A stretch of DNA of 64,000 nt, from positions 124,001 to 188,000 of the forward strand of contig NZ_AP017569.1 in NCBI RefSeq assembly GCF_002355655.1, written 5' to 3'. The stretch is from Halorubrum trapanicum (GTDB taxonomy: Archaea; Halobacteriota; Halobacteria; Halobacteriales; Haloferacaceae). Positions within the stretch are counted from its first letter, which is position 1. Each line of letters opens with the position of its first letter. Positions 25,830-34,634 of the stretch are shown piece by piece. A program made the position numbers and the translations under genes. The notes beneath the pieces were generated by a model. It was given only the letters and a program-made list of their open reading frames with translations. It was not told the origin of the DNA and ran no database searches.

Positions 25830-25925
25830 TTACTCGACTTCGACGGGCTGCTTGTCGCCGGCGAACAGGAAGTACGCGAGCGCGACGAGCGACAGCACGA
25901 GGACGAGCTTGGCTTTCTTGCTCAT
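25830..25925 (-). CDS. 31-residue single-span membrane peptide
   Basis: The frame encodes 31 residues: a basic start MSKKAKLVLV, a hydrophobic span to about residue 22 (LSLVALAYFLFAG) and a charged tail DKQPVEVE before TAA. This positive-inside, single-span layout, with sensible halophilic codons in an otherwise empty gap, supports a real small gene. It resembles short haloarchaeal membrane peptides but no family is named. It lies between the glycosidase-like gene and pyrI, in the same direction as both. Confidence 0.65.
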   Translation of the reverse strand: MSKKAKLVLVLSLVALAYFLFAGDKQPVEVE

Positions 25926-26009
25926 ATCTGACGTTTCGTGGTACGGGCGCTAAAACTTACCGGAGGGCGATCGCGAGAGGGAGTCGCACTCCGAGGGCCG
26001 GTCGAGGGT

Positions 26010-26468
26010 TCAAACGTCGATGTGCTCGGCGATGTCCGCCCGGAGGATCGTCGCGCAGTAGTCGCAGCGCACGCCGTCGGCGACGACGTCGAACCGGGTC
26101 TCGATCGGCTCGTCGGCGTTGGTGATACAGTTGCGGTTCGGACAGGAAAGCACGCCCGTCACGCCGTCGGGGCGGGTGACGCGGTTCTTCTCGACCACCT
26201 CGAAGTCGCGGACGATGTTGATCGTCGCCTCGGGCGCGATGAGGGAGAGCACGTCGACCTCGGACTGCGACAGCTCCCGGTCTTCGACCTTCACGATGTC
26301 CTTGCGGCCGAGCCGGTCGGAGGGGACGTTCATCCCGACGGAGACGCCGAACCCCTCGGAGCCGTCGATGCCGAGGATGGCGAGGACGTTCAGCGCCTGC
26401 CCGGCCTCGACGTGGTCGATGACGGTGCCGTCGCGGATCTTCGAGACGCGCAGCTCGTGTTCGCTCAT
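26010..26468 (-). CDS. pyrI: Aspartate carbamoyltransferase regulatory subunit
   Basis: This 152-residue regulatory chain of ATCase binds nucleotide effectors in its N-terminal domain ([20 protein letters not shown]) and zinc in its C-terminal domain through CPNRNC and CDYC, all four Cys present. It associates with PyrB to give allosteric control of pyrimidine synthesis. Its ATG overlaps the pyrB stop as ATGA (26465-26468). Confidence 0.97.
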   Translation of the reverse strand: MSEHELRVSKIRDGTVIDHVEAGQALNVLAILGIDGSEGFGVSVGMNVPSDRLGRKDIVKVEDRELSQSEVDVLSLIAPEATINIVRDFEVVEKNRVTRPDGVTGVLSCPNRNCITNADEPIETRFDVVADGVRCDYCATILRADIAEHIDV

Positions 26469-27412
26469 CGGTCCACCTCCGTCCCCTCGTCGCCGTCCGG
26501 ACTCGCGTTCTCCAGGAGGGTGTCGAGCAGCGCCATCCGCACCGGAATGCCGTTGTGCGCCTGCTCGAAGTAGCGCGCGTGGTCGGTCTCGTCGACGTCG
26601 GGCGCGATCTCGTCGACGCGCGGCAGCGGGTGCATGACGGTGAGGTCGTCGGCGGCGCTGTCGAGCGTCTCGGCGTCGATCCGGTACTCGCCCGCGACGC
26701 GGTGGTACTCGTTCTCGTCCGGGAACCGCTCCTTCTGGATCCGGGTGACGTACAGCACGTCGAGCTCGTCGAGGACCGGTTCGAGCTCCTCGTGTTCGCG
26801 GATCTGCGCGCCCGTCTCGTGGAGGTCGAAGCGCACGGAGCGCGGGAGCCGCAGCGACTCGGGGCTGATGAAGTGCTGGTTGGCGTCGAACTCCGTCAGC
26901 GCGGCCGCCAGCGAGTGGACCGTCCGCCCGTACTTCAGGTCGCCCATGATCCCGATGGTGAGGTCGTCGAGCCCGTGGTCCTCGCGGATGGTGTGGAGGT
27001 CGAGGAGGGTCTGGGAGGGGTGTTGCCCCGCGCCGTCACCCGCGTTGACCACGGGGACGTCCACGCGCTCGCCGGCCAGCGTCGCGGCGCCCTCGCTGGG
27101 GTGACGGAGGACGAGCGCGTCGGCGTACCCCTCGATGACGCGGACGGTGTCCGACAGCGACTCCCCTTTGGACACCGACGAGGAGTCGACGTCGCCCATG
27201 TCGATGGTGTTCATCCCGAGGCGCTTGGCCGCGCTGTCGAAGCTCATCCGGGTGCGCGTGCTGGGCTCGAAGAAGCAGAGCGCGAGCACGCGACCGGCGT
27301 GCCGGTCGGCGTAGGCGGCGGGGTCGTCGGCGACCGCCCGGGCCCGGTCGAGCACGGCCTCGATGTCATCCCGCGAGAGCTGGGTCGCGGTGATGAGGTG
27401 GTCCTGTCGCAT
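26465..27412 (-). CDS. pyrB: Aspartate carbamoyltransferase catalytic subunit
   Basis: This 315-residue enzyme joins carbamoyl phosphate and aspartate, the committed pyrimidine step. The carbamoyl-phosphate loop [19 protein letters not shown], the 80s loop [10 protein letters not shown], the HPSEGA and HPSQTLLDL motifs and the aspartate loop HPLPRVDEI are all intact. It heads the pyrBI operon. The pre-gene region (27413-27598) is divergent to the ASCH-like gene. Confidence 0.97.
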   Translation of the reverse strand: MRQDHLITATQLSRDDIEAVLDRARAVADDPAAYADRHAGRVLALCFFEPSTRTRMSFDSAAKRLGMNTIDMGDVDSSSVSKGESLSDTVRVIEGYADALVLRHPSEGAATLAGERVDVPVVNAGDGAGQHPSQTLLDLHTIREDHGLDDLTIGIMGDLKYGRTVHSLAAALTEFDANQHFISPESLRLPRSVRFDLHETGAQIREHEELEPVLDELDVLYVTRIQKERFPDENEYHRVAGEYRIDAETLDSAADDLTVMHPLPRVDEIAPDVDETDHARYFEQAHNGIPVRMALLDTLLENASPDGDEGTEVDR

Positions 27413-27598
27413 CGTCTGAGATGGGACTCGGCAGTATCTTGAATCCCTCGGCTCGGCCGTCGTAACGGGTGTTCACGTCCGTGCGGATCCCTGTGACCGA
27501 CGGTTTCGAGATTCGCAGAACGCGGTGATAGTTCACACGCTCGGCGGCCGCCGACACCCGTCCGCGCTTATAAACCGATCCGGGCCAAAGAAGCGACC

Positions 27599-27919
27599 AT
27601 GTCCGAGAACGACCCGGCCGACCTGCTTCCGAACGACCGCGTGAAGCGGGCGGCCCTCGACGGCGAGGTGACGCAGCTCCACCGCGGGAACCGGTACGGC
27701 GACGAGGGCGACACCTTCGAGATCGAGGGCGTGACGTTCGAACTCACCGAGGTCAGCGAGCGCACGCTCGGGGACATGAGCGACGAGGACGCGAAACGCG
27801 AGGGGTCGCCGTCGCTAGAGGCGTACAAGGAGCGAATGGTCCGCGCGCACGGCGGGAACTTCGACTGGGACGACGATGCCGACGTGGTGCGACACCGCTT
27901 CGAGCGGGTCGACGAGTAG
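27599..27919 (+). CDS. ASCH-like domain protein
   Basis: This 106-residue protein has LLPNDRVKRAALDGEVTQLH followed by DTFEIEGVTFELTEVSERTL, the compact pattern of ASCH/PUA-like domains that bind RNA or nucleotides. The middle (EDAKREGSPSLEAYKERM) also fits that fold. Substrate and role are unknown. A TATA box GCTTATAAACC (27567-27577) is about 25-30 bases upstream of ATG 27599. The stop region is tandemly duplicated. Confidence 0.68.
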   Translation: MSENDPADLLPNDRVKRAALDGEVTQLHRGNRYGDEGDTFEIEGVTFELTEVSERTLGDMSDEDAKREGSPSLEAYKERMVRAHGGNFDWDDDADVVRHRFERVDE

Positions 27920-27942
27920 CGAACTGGGCGACGAGTAGCGAA
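27910..27942. repeat. Short tandem duplication across a stop codon, period 19
   Basis: The 14-base string CGACGAGTAGCGAA occurs at 27910-27923, where it carries the terminal Asp-Glu and TAG of the ASCH-like gene, and again at 27929-27942. This is the same kind of gene-end duplication seen at 11628 and 33353. Confidence 0.8.
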
Positions 27943-27960
27943 TGGAGGGAACGAGGCGAC

Positions 27961-28320
27961 TCAGTCGTCGTCCGCGGCCGCGCCGTCCGCGCCGCCCGCG
28001 CCGTCGCCGTCCTCCGCAGCGGTTGCGGCGTCGTCCTCGATGCTCGGCGGGTACTTCCCGCGGTCGAGCTTCAGGTCCGACTGCGGCCGCGCCATACAGG
28101 TGAGCGCGAACTCCTCGGCCTCCTCGTCGGTGAGGCCGCGGGCCGCGGGCTGGGTCACCTCGCCCTCGACGATCTCCGCGGAACAAGCGAGACACATCCC
28201 GACGCGGCAGGAGTACTCCTGGGCGATCCCCTCGTCGAAGCAGGAGCTGAGGATCGTCTCCGTGTCGGCCACCTCGATCGTCTCGCCGGTGCCGACGAAC
28301 TCGACGGTGTACTCGGTCAT
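27961..28320 (-). CDS. 2Fe-2S ferredoxin, plant type
   Basis: This 119-residue electron carrier has the cluster ligands in SCRVGMCLACSAEI (C-x4-C-x2-C) and the fourth Cys in FALTCMARP. The N-terminal MTEYTVEFVGTGETIEVADT is the usual beta-grasp start. An acidic low-complexity tail of about 25 residues follows. It is shorter than the 128-residue major ferredoxin of halobacteria and lacks that protein's N-terminal acidic insertion. The redox partner is unknown. Confidence 0.92.
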   Translation of the reverse strand: MTEYTVEFVGTGETIEVADTETILSSCFDEGIAQEYSCRVGMCLACSAEIVEGEVTQPAARGLTDEEAEEFALTCMARPQSDLKLDRGKYPPSIEDDAATAAEDGDGAGGADGAAADDD

Positions 28321-28446
28321 GGCGCCGAGTACCCGCCGACCGGTCAAAAAGGGTTCCCCTCGATCGCGTCGCCGTCGCGGGGACGGAAGCGAGTGTAGGA
28401 GGTGGTGAGTTATCCGGACAGAGGTAATTTTCCGATACCGGTTTTT

Positions 28447-28454
28447 TTTATAAA
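28447..28454 (+). promoter_or_regulatory. TATA box TTTATAAA
   Basis: TTTATAAA preceded by a T-run lies 25-32 bases before ATG 28479, the spacing expected for a leaderless haloarchaeal transcript of the small membrane protein gene. Confidence 0.75.
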
Positions 28455-28478
28455 CGGGACGAATATCCGAACGCATCG

Positions 28479-28739
28479 ATGGTCCTCGCACCCTCCGTCG
28501 CGCAGCTACCGACGTATCGAATCTGGGGCGCCACCGTCGTCCAGGACGAACTGTTCATGCTGGCGGTGCTGCTCGTCTTGTGGGCGACGCTCGGCAGGTG
28601 GATTTATAAAGACGCGACGGCCCGGGACAACGACTGGGCGTGGCAGTGGGGGTTCGGCACCCCGCTGACGGTGATCGCGGGGCTGGACGTGATGCTGTTG
28701 GTCGTCGTGATCTATCTGCTGCTTCGGAATTCGGAGTAA
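28479..28739 (+). CDS. Small two-helix membrane protein
   Basis: This 86-residue protein has hydrophobic segments near residues 25-40 (LFMLAVLLVLWATLG) and 62-82 (TVIAGLDVMLLVVVIYLLL), separated by a charged, Trp-containing loop (YKDATARDNDWAWQWGFG). No function is recognised. It stands alone between a ferredoxin gene and copy C of the intergenic element. Confidence 0.75.
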   Translation: MVLAPSVAQLPTYRIWGATVVQDELFMLAVLLVLWATLGRWIYKDATARDNDWAWQWGFGTPLTVIAGLDVMLLVVVIYLLLRNSE

Positions 28740-28753
28740 TTGTGATACGTCTT

Positions 28754-29060
28754 GTCTATAAATAACTAATCGCGGATCACCGGCAGACACCTCCAAAGCC
28801 CCAGCCGTGAGGCGGGCGTACGCTCGCTGCGCGCTTCACTCGGTCGCTCACTGCGTTCGCTTCCTCGTTCCAGTGCTTGCGTCGCCTACGCCCGCCTCAC
28901 GGCTGCCCCTTTGAGTCCCACCCGACCGCACCGCCCCGCACCACACGCCTCCCCAGCCTCGTCGATGGTCCTCCTCTTCGCTCCGGACCATCGACTCCCT
29001 CGCGCGTGCTCCTCGCGGCCGCCGGAGGCGGCCGCTCGCAGGCACGCGCCACCGCGTCTC
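28754..29060 (+). repeat. Long structured intergenic element, copy C
   Basis: Copy C has a 19-bp perfect arm pair (28802-28820 with 28887-28905), a 10-bp perfect stem TCGATGGTCC/GGACCATCGA (28962-28971 with 28985-28994) with a 13-base loop, and GCGCGTGC/GCACGCGC enclosing GGCCGCC-GGA-GGCGGCC. Compared with copy D the arms differ at several positions, each matched on the other side. A TCTATAAATAA marks the left edge. It fills most of the 430-base gap before mvaD. Confidence 0.87.
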
Positions 29061-29171
29061 TCTCGATCGAATCATCGTGTTCGATCGATTCATAATGTCG
29101 CAATCGCATCTTTCACACTCACCCTCCCACCTATCGCAACGACTAATCCCCCGCCGGACGCTTCCCGAGGT

Positions 29172-30170
29172 ATGACCGGCAAGGCCACCGCGCGAGCCCA
29201 CCCGATCCAGGGGCTCGTCAAGTACCACGGGATGCGCGACGAGGAACTGCGGCTCCCGTACCACGACAGCATCAGCCTCTGTACCGCCCCGACCGCGACG
29301 ACCACGACCGTCGAGTGGCAGCCCGACGCGAGCGAGGACGCGTACGTCATCGGCGGCGAGGAAGTGGACGGGCGCGCCGCGGAGCGCATCGACATGGTCG
29401 TCGACCACGTCCGCGAGCTGGCCGGCGTCGACGCCGCCGTGCGGCTGGAGAGCGAGAACTCCTTCCCGTCGAACATCGGCTTCGGCTCCTCCTCGTCGGG
29501 GTTCGCGGCCGCCGCGCTCGCTCTGGTAGAGGCCGCGGGGCTCGACATGTCGCTCCCGGAGGTCTCGACCGTCGCCCGCCGCGGCTCCTCTTCGGCGGCG
29601 CGCTCGGTCACCGGCGCCTACTCGCGGCTGGACGCCGGCCTCAACGACGAGGACTGCCGCTCCTACCGCCTCGACGTGGGCGTGAGCGAGGACGGGTTCG
29701 ACCCCGAGGCGGACCTCCGGATCGTCGCCGCGCACGTTCCCGCTTATAAAGAGACGGAGGAGGCCCACCGCGAGGCCGCCGCGAGTCACATGATGCAGGC
29801 GCGGACCGCGCACGTCCAGGACCAGCTGGTGGAGATGACCGACGCGCTCCGCGACGGCGACTTCGACCGGATCTTCGAGACCGCGGAGCACGACTCCCTG
29901 TCCCTGACGGCCACGACGATGACGGGGCCCGCGGGGTGGGTGTACTGGCAGCCCGAGACGATCGCGGTGTTCAACGCGGTCCGCGAGCTCCGCGAGGAGG
30001 GCGTCCCCGTCTACTTCTCGACGGACACCGGCGCATCGGTGTACGTGAACACCCTCGCCGACCACGTCGACGAGGTCGAGCGTCGGATCGCCGAGATCGG
30101 CGTCGACACCGACGTCTGGGAGGTCGGCGGCCCGGCGCGGATCCTCGACGAGCGCGACGCGCTCTTTTAA
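29172..30170 (+). CDS. mvaD: Phosphomevalonate decarboxylase (MvaD family)
   Basis: This 332-residue GHMP-fold enzyme is of the haloarchaeal mevalonate pathway, in which the decarboxylase acts on mevalonate phosphate to give isopentenyl phosphate. N-terminal TARAHPIQGLVKYHGMRDEE, the phosphate-binding loop NSFPSNIGFGSSSSGFAAAAL and RRGSSSAARSVTGAYSR are characteristic, and DTGASVYVNT closes the active site. It feeds isoprenoid membrane-lipid synthesis. ATG 29172 gives the expected MTGKATARAHP. Confidence 0.92.
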   Translation: MTGKATARAHPIQGLVKYHGMRDEELRLPYHDSISLCTAPTATTTTVEWQPDASEDAYVIGGEEVDGRAAERIDMVVDHVRELAGVDAAVRLESENSFPSNIGFGSSSSGFAAAALALVEAAGLDMSLPEVSTVARRGSSSAARSVTGAYSRLDAGLNDEDCRSYRLDVGVSEDGFDPEADLRIVAAHVPAYKETEEAHREAAASHMMQARTAHVQDQLVEMTDALRDGDFDRIFETAEHDSLSLTATTMTGPAGWVYWQPETIAVFNAVRELREEGVPVYFSTDTGASVYVNTLADHVDEVERRIAEIGVDTDVWEVGGPARILDERDALF

Positions 30171-30275
30171 ATAGGCGAGCGGTGTGGCGCCGCGTCCGGC
30201 TCCGTCGCCGGCGGCATCGGCGACGGGTCCGATTCGGAGCTTCGACGAAATAAAAGAAACCGCGTTTCGGTCGTC

Positions 30276-30581
30276 TCAGTACGGCAGCACGCCGGTCACG
30301 GTGCCGAGAAGCGACACGCCGATCGCGAGCACCTGCGCGACGAAGAACGCCTTCGAGGAGGCCCACCCGAAGTACAGAAGCGTCGCCATCGGGACCAGCC
30401 CGATGACCGACGGCCAGAGCCCCATCGTGAACAGGATCGCGAGGAAGCCCGTCGTCACGAGGATGAGCACGTCCATCCCGAGCGAGACGAGGTTCCGTCG
30501 GCGGAGCTCCTCGGGGTCGAACATCCGCGCCAGCGACCCGCGCTGATCGCTTCGGTCGTCCGCGGTCGACGTCGACTCCAT
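30276..30581 (-). CDS. Small membrane protein co-oriented with the sugar-binding protein
   Basis: This 101-residue protein has a charged N-terminus (about 30 residues) followed by roughly three hydrophobic segments (LGMDVLILVTTGFLAILFTM, VIGLVPMATLLYFGW, FFVAQVLAIGVSLLGTV). It begins two bases after the stop of the solute-binding protein, so the two are probably co-transcribed. It is far too short to be an ABC permease. Function unknown. Confidence 0.75.
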   Translation of the reverse strand: MESTSTADDRSDQRGSLARMFDPEELRRRNLVSLGMDVLILVTTGFLAILFTMGLWPSVIGLVPMATLLYFGWASSKAFFVAQVLAIGVSLLGTVTGVLPY

Positions 30582-30583
30582 CG

Positions 30584-31891
30584 TCAGTCGTTAAGCGTCG
30601 CCTCGTGGGCGTCGTCGAGTGAGCTGGTGATCTCCTCGGTCGGCGTGTCGGGCGTGGCCCAGAGGCCCTTGAGCACCGACCAGAACTCCTGCTGGAACGG
30701 GTTCCCGAGGGCGTCGTCGAGGTCGGGCACGACCGTCACCTCGTCGGCGAGGTCCGGAAGGTTCGCCATGACCTCGATTTGGTAGGCGTCGTCCGGCACC
30801 TGAGTGTTGGAGGCGATGAACCCGCCGTCCTCGACCCACACCTGCTGGCCCTCGGCGGAGACGAACGAGCTCAGGGCGTCGCGGGCGGCGTCGACGTTGT
30901 CCGAGTACGTCGGCACGGTGAACCAGTTGACCGACGAGGAGATGCCGTCGACGCCCGGGAGCCGGAACACGCCGAGGTCCGACGGGTCCTCGACGGCGTC
31001 CTGCGCCGGCGTGAACGAGCCCATGAAGTACAGCGGGAGGCTGTTGTCCCAGAAGTACTCGTACTGGATGCCGAAGTTCCGCGTCTGGCTGAAGTACCCC
31101 TCGTCGTGGAGCATCTTGATCTCGTCGAACGCCGTCGCGACCCGATCGTCTGTGAAGGAGGCGTCGCCGTCGATGAGCCCCTGCTGGAGCGACGCGCCGT
31201 CCTCCTGCCGCATGAAGAAGCCCTCGGTGATGTCGCTGAGCGGCCAGCCGGTACCGTTCCCGGAGGCGATGGGGGCGTCGACGCCCTCGATCCCCGAAAT
31301 GTCGTCGAGCAGCGTCATGAACTCGTCCCAGCTCTCCGGCTCGGAGAGGTCGTGCTCGTCGAAGAACGACTGCCGGTACCAGAAGCCGGGCTTGAGGTCC
31401 ATCTTGAACGGCGCGGCGTACACCTCGCCGTCGACGGTGACCCGCGACGGGTCGACCGCGAAGTTGTCGGCGTCCCACGCGTCGCCGACCGGCGCGAGGT
31501 GGCCGTTCTGGGCGTCCGAGATGATCCGCGCCGGCGAGGGCATCACGACGATGTCCGCGGAGGCGACGCCGGACTCGTAGTCCATCAGGGTCCCGGTGAG
31601 CAGGCTGTCGGTGTCGCGCGGGAAGTACTCCAGGCTCATCCCGGTGTCACCCTCCACGAAGTCCATCACCTTGCTGAACGACTCCTGCTCGCCGCCGGAC
31701 CAGACGCCCGTGATCTCGAGGCTGTTACTCCCGCCGTCGGAACCGTCGCTGCCGTCGGAGCCGTCCCCGCCGTCACCGCCGTCGCCACCGTTGCCGGAAC
31801 AGCCCGCGAGCGCAACGCTCCCCAGCACCGACGCGGTGCCGGTCGTCTTCAGTACGTCCCGCCGTGTAGTACAGGATCGATCATCGGACAT
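30584..31891 (-). CDS. Extracellular sugar-binding lipoprotein of an ABC transporter (orphan)
   Basis: This 435-residue protein has a Tat signal (TRRDVLKTTG), a lipobox ALAGCSG, and a Gly/Asp/Ser linker, then a family 1 solute-binding fold: DIVVMPSPARIISDA, GEVYAAPFKMDLKPGFWYR and FFDEHDLSEPESWDEFMTLL. It should sit on the outer cell surface and deliver a sugar to a permease. No permease is adjacent, whereas the transporter at 520-3499 lacks a binding protein; the two loci share a promoter motif. The neighbouring divergent sulfatase allows a sulfated sugar as an alternative ligand. ATG 31891 starts the signal. Confidence 0.92.
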   Translation of the reverse strand: MSDDRSCTTRRDVLKTTGTASVLGSVALAGCSGNGGDGGDGGDGSDGSDGSDGGSNSLEITGVWSGGEQESFSKVMDFVEGDTGMSLEYFPRDTDSLLTGTLMDYESGVASADIVVMPSPARIISDAQNGHLAPVGDAWDADNFAVDPSRVTVDGEVYAAPFKMDLKPGFWYRQSFFDEHDLSEPESWDEFMTLLDDISGIEGVDAPIASGNGTGWPLSDITEGFFMRQEDGASLQQGLIDGDASFTDDRVATAFDEIKMLHDEGYFSQTRNFGIQYEYFWDNSLPLYFMGSFTPAQDAVEDPSDLGVFRLPGVDGISSSVNWFTVPTYSDNVDAARDALSSFVSAEGQQVWVEDGGFIASNTQVPDDAYQIEVMANLPDLADEVTVVPDLDDALGNPFQQEFWSVLKGLWATPDTPTEEITSSLDDAHEATLND

Positions 31892-31930
31892 GTCGTCCCA
31901 ACCCAATCGACCCACTTACTTCAAATTTGC

Positions 31931-31962
31931 TTATTAATTACCGCTATAGTTACTAATCACAG
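31931..31962 (-). promoter_or_regulatory. AT-rich promoter/operator of the orphan binding protein
   Basis: Read leftward: CTGTGATTAGTAACTATAG, then CGGTAATTAATAA. It resembles the motif before the ABC ATPase (CTATGATTAATTATAAG then TGTAATAA), matching over CT-R-TGATTA-R-T, TATA and GTAAT. It lies 40-70 bases before the ATG at 31891. The divergent sulfatase has its own TATTTATG 26-33 bases before ATG 32024. Confidence 0.5.
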
Positions 31963-32023
31963 TCGGACGCCCTCGGAACGCGATCACGGCTATTTATGGG
32001 TGTATCGGGGGGTAGTGGTGGAT

Positions 32024-33379
32024 ATGACGGACGGAGCCGATTCCACTTCCGACGCGTCTGACCGCCCGAATCTCGTCCTCGTTCACTGTCACGACCTCGG
32101 TCAACACCTCGGCTGCTACGGGGCCGACGTCGACACGCCGAACATCGATCGGATCGCGGCCGACGGCGCCCGGATGGCGAACAGCTTCTGTACGGCCCCG
32201 CAGTGCTCGCCGAGCCGGTCCAGCATGATGACGGGCTACTATCCCCACGAGAACGGCGTCATGGGGCTCGCGCACATGGGCTGGGCGCTCGGCGACGGCT
32301 GGGAGACCCTCCCGAAACGCCTCCGATCGGCGGGGTACGACACGGCCCTGCTCGGCTTCCAACACGAGGTCCCCGACGAGCCCGAGCGGCTCGGCTACGA
32401 CTACGTCGACAGCGGGACGAAGCGCGCCCTCGGTCTCGTCGACGTCGTCGACGACTTCTTCGCCGGGCGCGCGGACGCGGACGATCCCTTCTTCGTCTCG
32501 ATCGGGATCGAGGAGCCGCACCGTCCCTTCCGGCGTGAGTACCTTCCCGAGGAGACGTACGACGCGTACGACCCCGAGGAGATCCCGCTGGACGACTTCC
32601 CGTACCTCCCGGACGCGCCCGGCGTCCGCGAGGACGTCGCCGACCTCCGGTCGGTGATCTCGGAGGTCCTCGACCCGGCGGTCGGCCGCTACCGCGAGTC
32701 GCTCGCCGACCACGGGCTGGCCGAGGAGACGGTGTTCGTCTTCACGACCGACCACGGGCTGGCGATCCCGCGCGCGAAGGGCACCTGCTACGACCCGGGG
32801 ATCGAGACCGCGCTCGTGGTCCACCGGCCGGGCGTCGTCGAGGGCGGCGCGGTCCACGACGCGCTCGTCACAAACGCCGACTTCACGCCGACGATGCTCG
32901 ACCTGCTCGGGGTCGACGCGCCGACGGACGCCTCGGGCGAGTCGTTCGCGCCGCTGCTCCGCGGGGAGCCGCACGACGACCGCGACCGGATCTTCGCCGA
33001 GATGACGTGGCACGACCGATACAACCCGATCCGCGCGATCCGGACGGAGCGGTACAAGTACGTCCGGAACTTCTCCGTGCTGCCGAAGGTGTTCGTCCCG
33101 ATGGACGTCGCGGCGACGGCCTCGGGGCGCGAGGTCCACGAGGAGTTCCACGTCCCGCAGCGCCCGACGGAGGAGCTGTACGACCTCGAGGCCGACCCCG
33201 AGGAGTCGGAGAACCTCGCCTCGGACAAGAAGCCGTTCGAGCCGGCGGCCGAGGCGAGCGACCCGGACCCGGCCCACGTCGACGCCCTCGACCGACTGCG
33301 CGACGAACTGACCGCGTGGATGGAGTCGACCGACGACCCGCTCCTCGACGGGCCCGTGCCGTACCCGGATGTCGAGTAG
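32024..33379 (+). CDS. Sulfatase, alkaline phosphatase superfamily
   Basis: This 451-residue protein belongs to the arylsulfatase/N-sulfoglucosamine sulfohydrolase group. The formylglycine site is CSPSRSS, with Cys61 as the residue to be modified; metal ligands are in LVHCHDLGQHLGCYG and FVFTTDHGLAIPRAKGT. No signal peptide is seen, so it would act in the cytoplasm, unlike most secreted sulfatases. A formylglycine-generating enzyme is not in the window. It is divergent from the sugar-binding protein and followed by TrmB, suggesting a locus for sulfated sugars. The last nine codons including the stop are tandemly duplicated. Confidence 0.88.
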   Translation: MTDGADSTSDASDRPNLVLVHCHDLGQHLGCYGADVDTPNIDRIAADGARMANSFCTAPQCSPSRSSMMTGYYPHENGVMGLAHMGWALGDGWETLPKRLRSAGYDTALLGFQHEVPDEPERLGYDYVDSGTKRALGLVDVVDDFFAGRADADDPFFVSIGIEEPHRPFRREYLPEETYDAYDPEEIPLDDFPYLPDAPGVREDVADLRSVISEVLDPAVGRYRESLADHGLAEETVFVFTTDHGLAIPRAKGTCYDPGIETALVVHRPGVVEGGAVHDALVTNADFTPTMLDLLGVDAPTDASGESFAPLLRGEPHDDRDRIFAEMTWHDRYNPIRAIRTERYKYVRNFSVLPKVFVPMDVAATASGREVHEEFHVPQRPTEELYDLEADPEESENLASDKKPFEPAAEASDPDPAHVDALDRLRDELTAWMESTDDPLLDGPVPYPDVE

Positions 33380-33406
33380 CCCGTGCCGGACCCGGATGTC
33401 GAGTAA
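33353..33406. repeat. 27-bp tandem duplication spanning a stop codon
   Basis: Two 27-base copies (33353-33379 and 33380-33406) differ at two bases: one in a Tyr/Asp codon and one that makes the first stop TAG and the second TAA. Because 27 is a multiple of three, the second copy stays in frame with the sulfatase and ends in a backup stop. Confidence 0.92.
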
Positions 33407-33497
33407 GGCGTCGGTCGGCCTCCGACGCGCGGAGCCGGGGCGGCCCCCCGTCGCGGACTCGATGATTTTTAAACACCGAAGTGGGTACTTGATCGTC

Positions 33498-34595
33498 ATG
33501 GACACCGAGGAACTCCTGGAGACGCTCCAGGCCGCGGATCTCTCTTACTATCAGGCGAACGCGTACGTCACGCTGCTCGAACTGGGGACCGCCTCAGCGA
33601 CCGAGGTCGCACAGGCAAGCGACGTGCCGGACGCGCGGATCTACGACGTGCTCCGCGACCTCGACGACTTCGGGTACGTGGAGCTGTACGAACAGGAGAC
33701 GTTCCAGGCGCGCGCGACCGACCCGGAGACGATCGTCTCCGGGCTCACCGACCGCGCGGCCGCGCTCGAATCGGCCGCCGGGGAGATCGAGGAGCGGTTC
33801 GAGCGACCGACGCTGGACACCCAGACGGTCAGCATCGTCAAGCGGTTCGACACCGTCCTCGAGGCGGCCCGGACGTTCGTCCGCGACGCCGACACCCAGA
33901 TCCACGCGACGCTCACCCCCGACCAGTTCGACGCGCTCCGGGGCGACCTGGCCGACGCCCGCGACCGCGGCGTCACGGTCAACGTCACGATGCTCGCCCT
34001 CGACGGCGACGGGCCGCTCGACGACGCCGACTACGAGGGCGCCGTGAGCGTCGCCCACCGACTCTCTCGGCCCGCCCCGTTCGTGCTCACCTCCGACCTC
34101 CGGCGCACGGCGTTCGCGCCGAACCCCGCGGCGGTCGAGGACTACGGCCTCATCCTCCGCAACCGGTCGTTCACCTACGTCTTCTTCTGGCACTTTCTGC
34201 TCTTCATGTGGCTCCCCTCGCCCGTCGCGTACGAGGCCGACGCGGCGGGCCCGAAGCGGTACGCCGACATCCGGCAGTTCCTGCTGGAGAACCGCGACCG
34301 GATCCGCGGGGACGAGCCCTTCCACGTCGAGATCGAGGGACGCGAGACCGACAGCGACCGGTCCGTAACCGTCTCCGGCGAGGTCGTCGACGCCGAAAAC
34401 CTCTCCGAGGGCGACGGCGGCGAGGACCGCGCCCCGAGCGTGCTGGCGCTGACCGGCACCGCGTCCATGATCGTCGACGACGGGGAGAGGCGGTGGACCG
34501 TCGGCGGGTGGGGCGCGACCTACGAGGAGGTGGAGGCGAACCGGATCCGGGTGACGGGCGTCGGCGCCGAACTCGGCTCCGAACCGACGGAGTGA
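33498..34595 (+). CDS. TrmB-family sugar-responsive transcriptional regulator
   Basis: This 365-residue regulator has an N-terminal winged helix (residues 1-75; YYQANAYVTLLELGTASATE, VPDARIYDVLRDLDDFGYVE), a dimerising helix (about 80-110), and a C-terminal sugar-sensing domain. TrmB proteins control maltose/trehalose uptake and central carbon genes in archaea. Its neighbours are a sulfatase and a sugar-binding lipoprotein, which are likely targets; the transporter-trehalase locus may also be one. A GATTTTTAAAC TATA-like string lies about 25-30 bases before ATG 33498. Confidence 0.9.
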   Translation: MDTEELLETLQAADLSYYQANAYVTLLELGTASATEVAQASDVPDARIYDVLRDLDDFGYVELYEQETFQARATDPETIVSGLTDRAAALESAAGEIEERFERPTLDTQTVSIVKRFDTVLEAARTFVRDADTQIHATLTPDQFDALRGDLADARDRGVTVNVTMLALDGDGPLDDADYEGAVSVAHRLSRPAPFVLTSDLRRTAFAPNPAAVEDYGLILRNRSFTYVFFWHFLLFMWLPSPVAYEADAAGPKRYADIRQFLLENRDRIRGDEPFHVEIEGRETDSDRSVTVSGEVVDAENLSEGDGGEDRAPSVLALTGTASMIVDDGERRWTVGGWGATYEEVEANRIRVTGVGAELGSEPTE

Positions 34596-34634
34596 CGCCG
34601 GTCGACTTTTGCCCCTTCGCGACCGAGCGGGACC

